A stretch of 64,000 bases of DNA. Source: Muribaculaceae bacterium Isolate-037 (Harlan). Lineage in GTDB: Bacteria; Bacteroidota; Bacteroidia; Bacteroidales; Muribaculaceae. The stretch spans positions 1 to 64,000 of the forward strand of contig RIAZ01000018.1 in the NCBI GenBank assembly GCA_003762615.1, read 5' to 3'. The translations under genes were made by a program, and so were the position numbers. Numbering within the stretch: position 1 is the first letter of the stretch; each line of letters starts with the position of its first letter. Positions 63,156 through 64,000 of the stretch are shown here, one piece after another. The notes under the pieces are model-generated. The model was not told the origin of the DNA, ran no database searches, and saw only the letters and a program-made list of their open reading frames with translations.

Positions 63156-64000
63156 TTACTTTTTCCTTCTTTCAATGATATACTTCGAAGAATGCTTCTT
63201 CGGCGAACGAGTCTTCAAGCCCTTAGCGTAAAGACCAGTGCGCGAACGGGGATGACCACCAGACTGACGGCCCTCGCCACCACCCATCGGGTGATCGACA
63301 GGGTTCATCACGACACCACGGTTGTGAGGACGACGACCCAACCAGCGGCTGCGACCAGCCTTGCCGCTCTGCTCGAGAGCGTGGTCAGAGTTGCCTACCA
63401 CACCTACAGTAGCGCGGCATGCCAGAAGCACCTTACGGGTTTCTCCGGAAGGCAATTTGATTATCGCATAGTTTCCCTCACGGGAAGTAAGCTGAGCGAA
63501 TGTGCCGGCAGAACGTGCCATAGCGGCACCCTGACCGGGACGTAGCTCGATACAATGGATGAGTGTACCTACAGGTATCTTTGCCAAGGGGAGGCAGTTG
63601 CCTACCTCGGGTGCAGCCTCTTCACCGCTCATGACAGTCTGACCTACCTGAAGACCGTTGGGGGCGATCATGTAAGCCTTGGAGCCGTCTGTGTAGTAAA
63701 GGAGCGCGATACGAGCCGAACGGTTAGGATCATACTCGATGCTCTTAACTGTTGCGGGTACACCGTCGTTTGTTCTCTTGAAATCAATGAGACGCAATTT
63801 TCTCTTGTGGCCACCACCACGGTAACGGGTTGAAAGATGACCCGATGAGTTGCGGCCGCCTGTTGAACGCTTGCCAACAACAAGAGACTTTTCTGGCGTG
63901 ATTTTCGAGACTTTCTTTACCTTTTCGGCGCCCTCTGCGGGCTTTGCAATGGCGATCTCGTTGCGGAACACACCAATAATCTTGTGTCTTTGCCCGGGAG
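63156..64000 (-). CDS. rplB: 50S ribosomal protein L2 (partial, 5' end cut by window)
   Basis: L2, read in one open frame to the window edge. The visible N-terminal end is [20 protein letters not shown], so the real start is outside the window; an apparent GTG start at 63971 is the Val of GVFRN. Signature [13 protein letters not shown], the peptidyl-transferase block [17 protein letters not shown] and the strongly conserved [16 protein letters not shown] are all present. Confidence 0.98.
   Translation of the reverse strand, partial: PGQRHKIIGVFRNEIAIAKPAEGAEKVKKVSKITPEKSLVVGKRSTGGRNSSGHLSTRYRGGGHKRKLRLIDFKRTNDGVPATVKSIEYDPNRSARIALLYYTDGSKAYMIAPNGLQVGQTVMSGEEAAPEVGNCLPLAKIPVGTLIHCIELRPGQGAAMARSAGTFAQLTSREGNYAIIKLPSGETRKVLLACRATVGVVGNSDHALEQSGKAGRSRWLGRRPHNRGVVMNPVDHPMGGGEGRQSGGHPRSRTGLYAKGLKTRSPKKHSSKYIIERRKK

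Noticed and set aside
63156..63971. L2 as a complete gene starting at 63971
   Set aside because: The frame stays open to the window edge with the conserved [11 protein letters not shown] before it; the GTG is an internal Val codon.

Overview
The window is a stretch of a Bacteroidales chromosome, most likely from the Muribaculaceae or a close relative. Evidence: the partial 16S rRNA carries the Bacteroidales 5' sequence; promoters follow the Bacteroidetes pattern (TTTG about 20 bp upstream of TAnnTTTG, seen many times); ribosome-binding sites are A-rich rather than Shine-Dalgarno; and the genes include Bacteroidetes-specific families (PorQ, type IX secretion plug, DUF4923, DUF4493, PCMD, DUF4925, DUF3109, PF10771 winged helix). 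Family names are from recognition of the translations, not from searches.

Layout. 1-690: 5' end of an rRNA operon (minus) with its leader and promoters. 747-6904 (minus): PAP2 phosphatase, DgkA-type lipid kinase, DUF4923 protein, a glycogen branching enzyme with a lysine/alanine-rich repeat tail, and an AAA-ATPase/DUF4435 protein. 7156-9896 (plus): ribE, cmk, ispH, tadA. 10157-14252 (plus): ADP-ribosylglycohydrolase, menA, dnaB and a small membrane protein. 14405-14560: rpmH (minus), divergent from efp, a GT2 glycosyltransferase and radC (plus, to 17158). 17171-22135 (minus): GH3 hexosaminidase lipoprotein, 5'-nucleotidase, gpmI, rplS. 22329-25660: porQ, a TonB-C protein, a small winged-helix protein, rsgA. 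25717-29209 (minus): cdaA, folP, typA. 29388-41581 (minus): accessory cell-surface locus of predicted lipoproteins (DUF4493 and PCMD-like modules) interleaved with outer-membrane beta-barrel proteins. 41940-48249: DUF4925 lipoprotein, rpsO, secreted type I pullulanase, T9SS plug protein, ung and tRNA-Arg(CCG). 48586-50724: DUF3109 protein and cardiolipin synthase. 50828-64000 (minus): S10/spc/alpha ribosomal operon from rplB (cut by the window edge) to rplQ, with secY, map, infA and rpoA.

Most of the window is housekeeping. The parts that invite follow-up are the 12-kb lipoprotein/barrel locus, the branching-enzyme tail, the ATPase/DUF4435 gene, a candidate small RNA after tRNA-Arg, two structured RNA elements inside the ribosomal operon, and a family of intergenic WTAAACN heptamer repeats. 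No CRISPR array, insertion sequence, integrase or prophage gene was seen.
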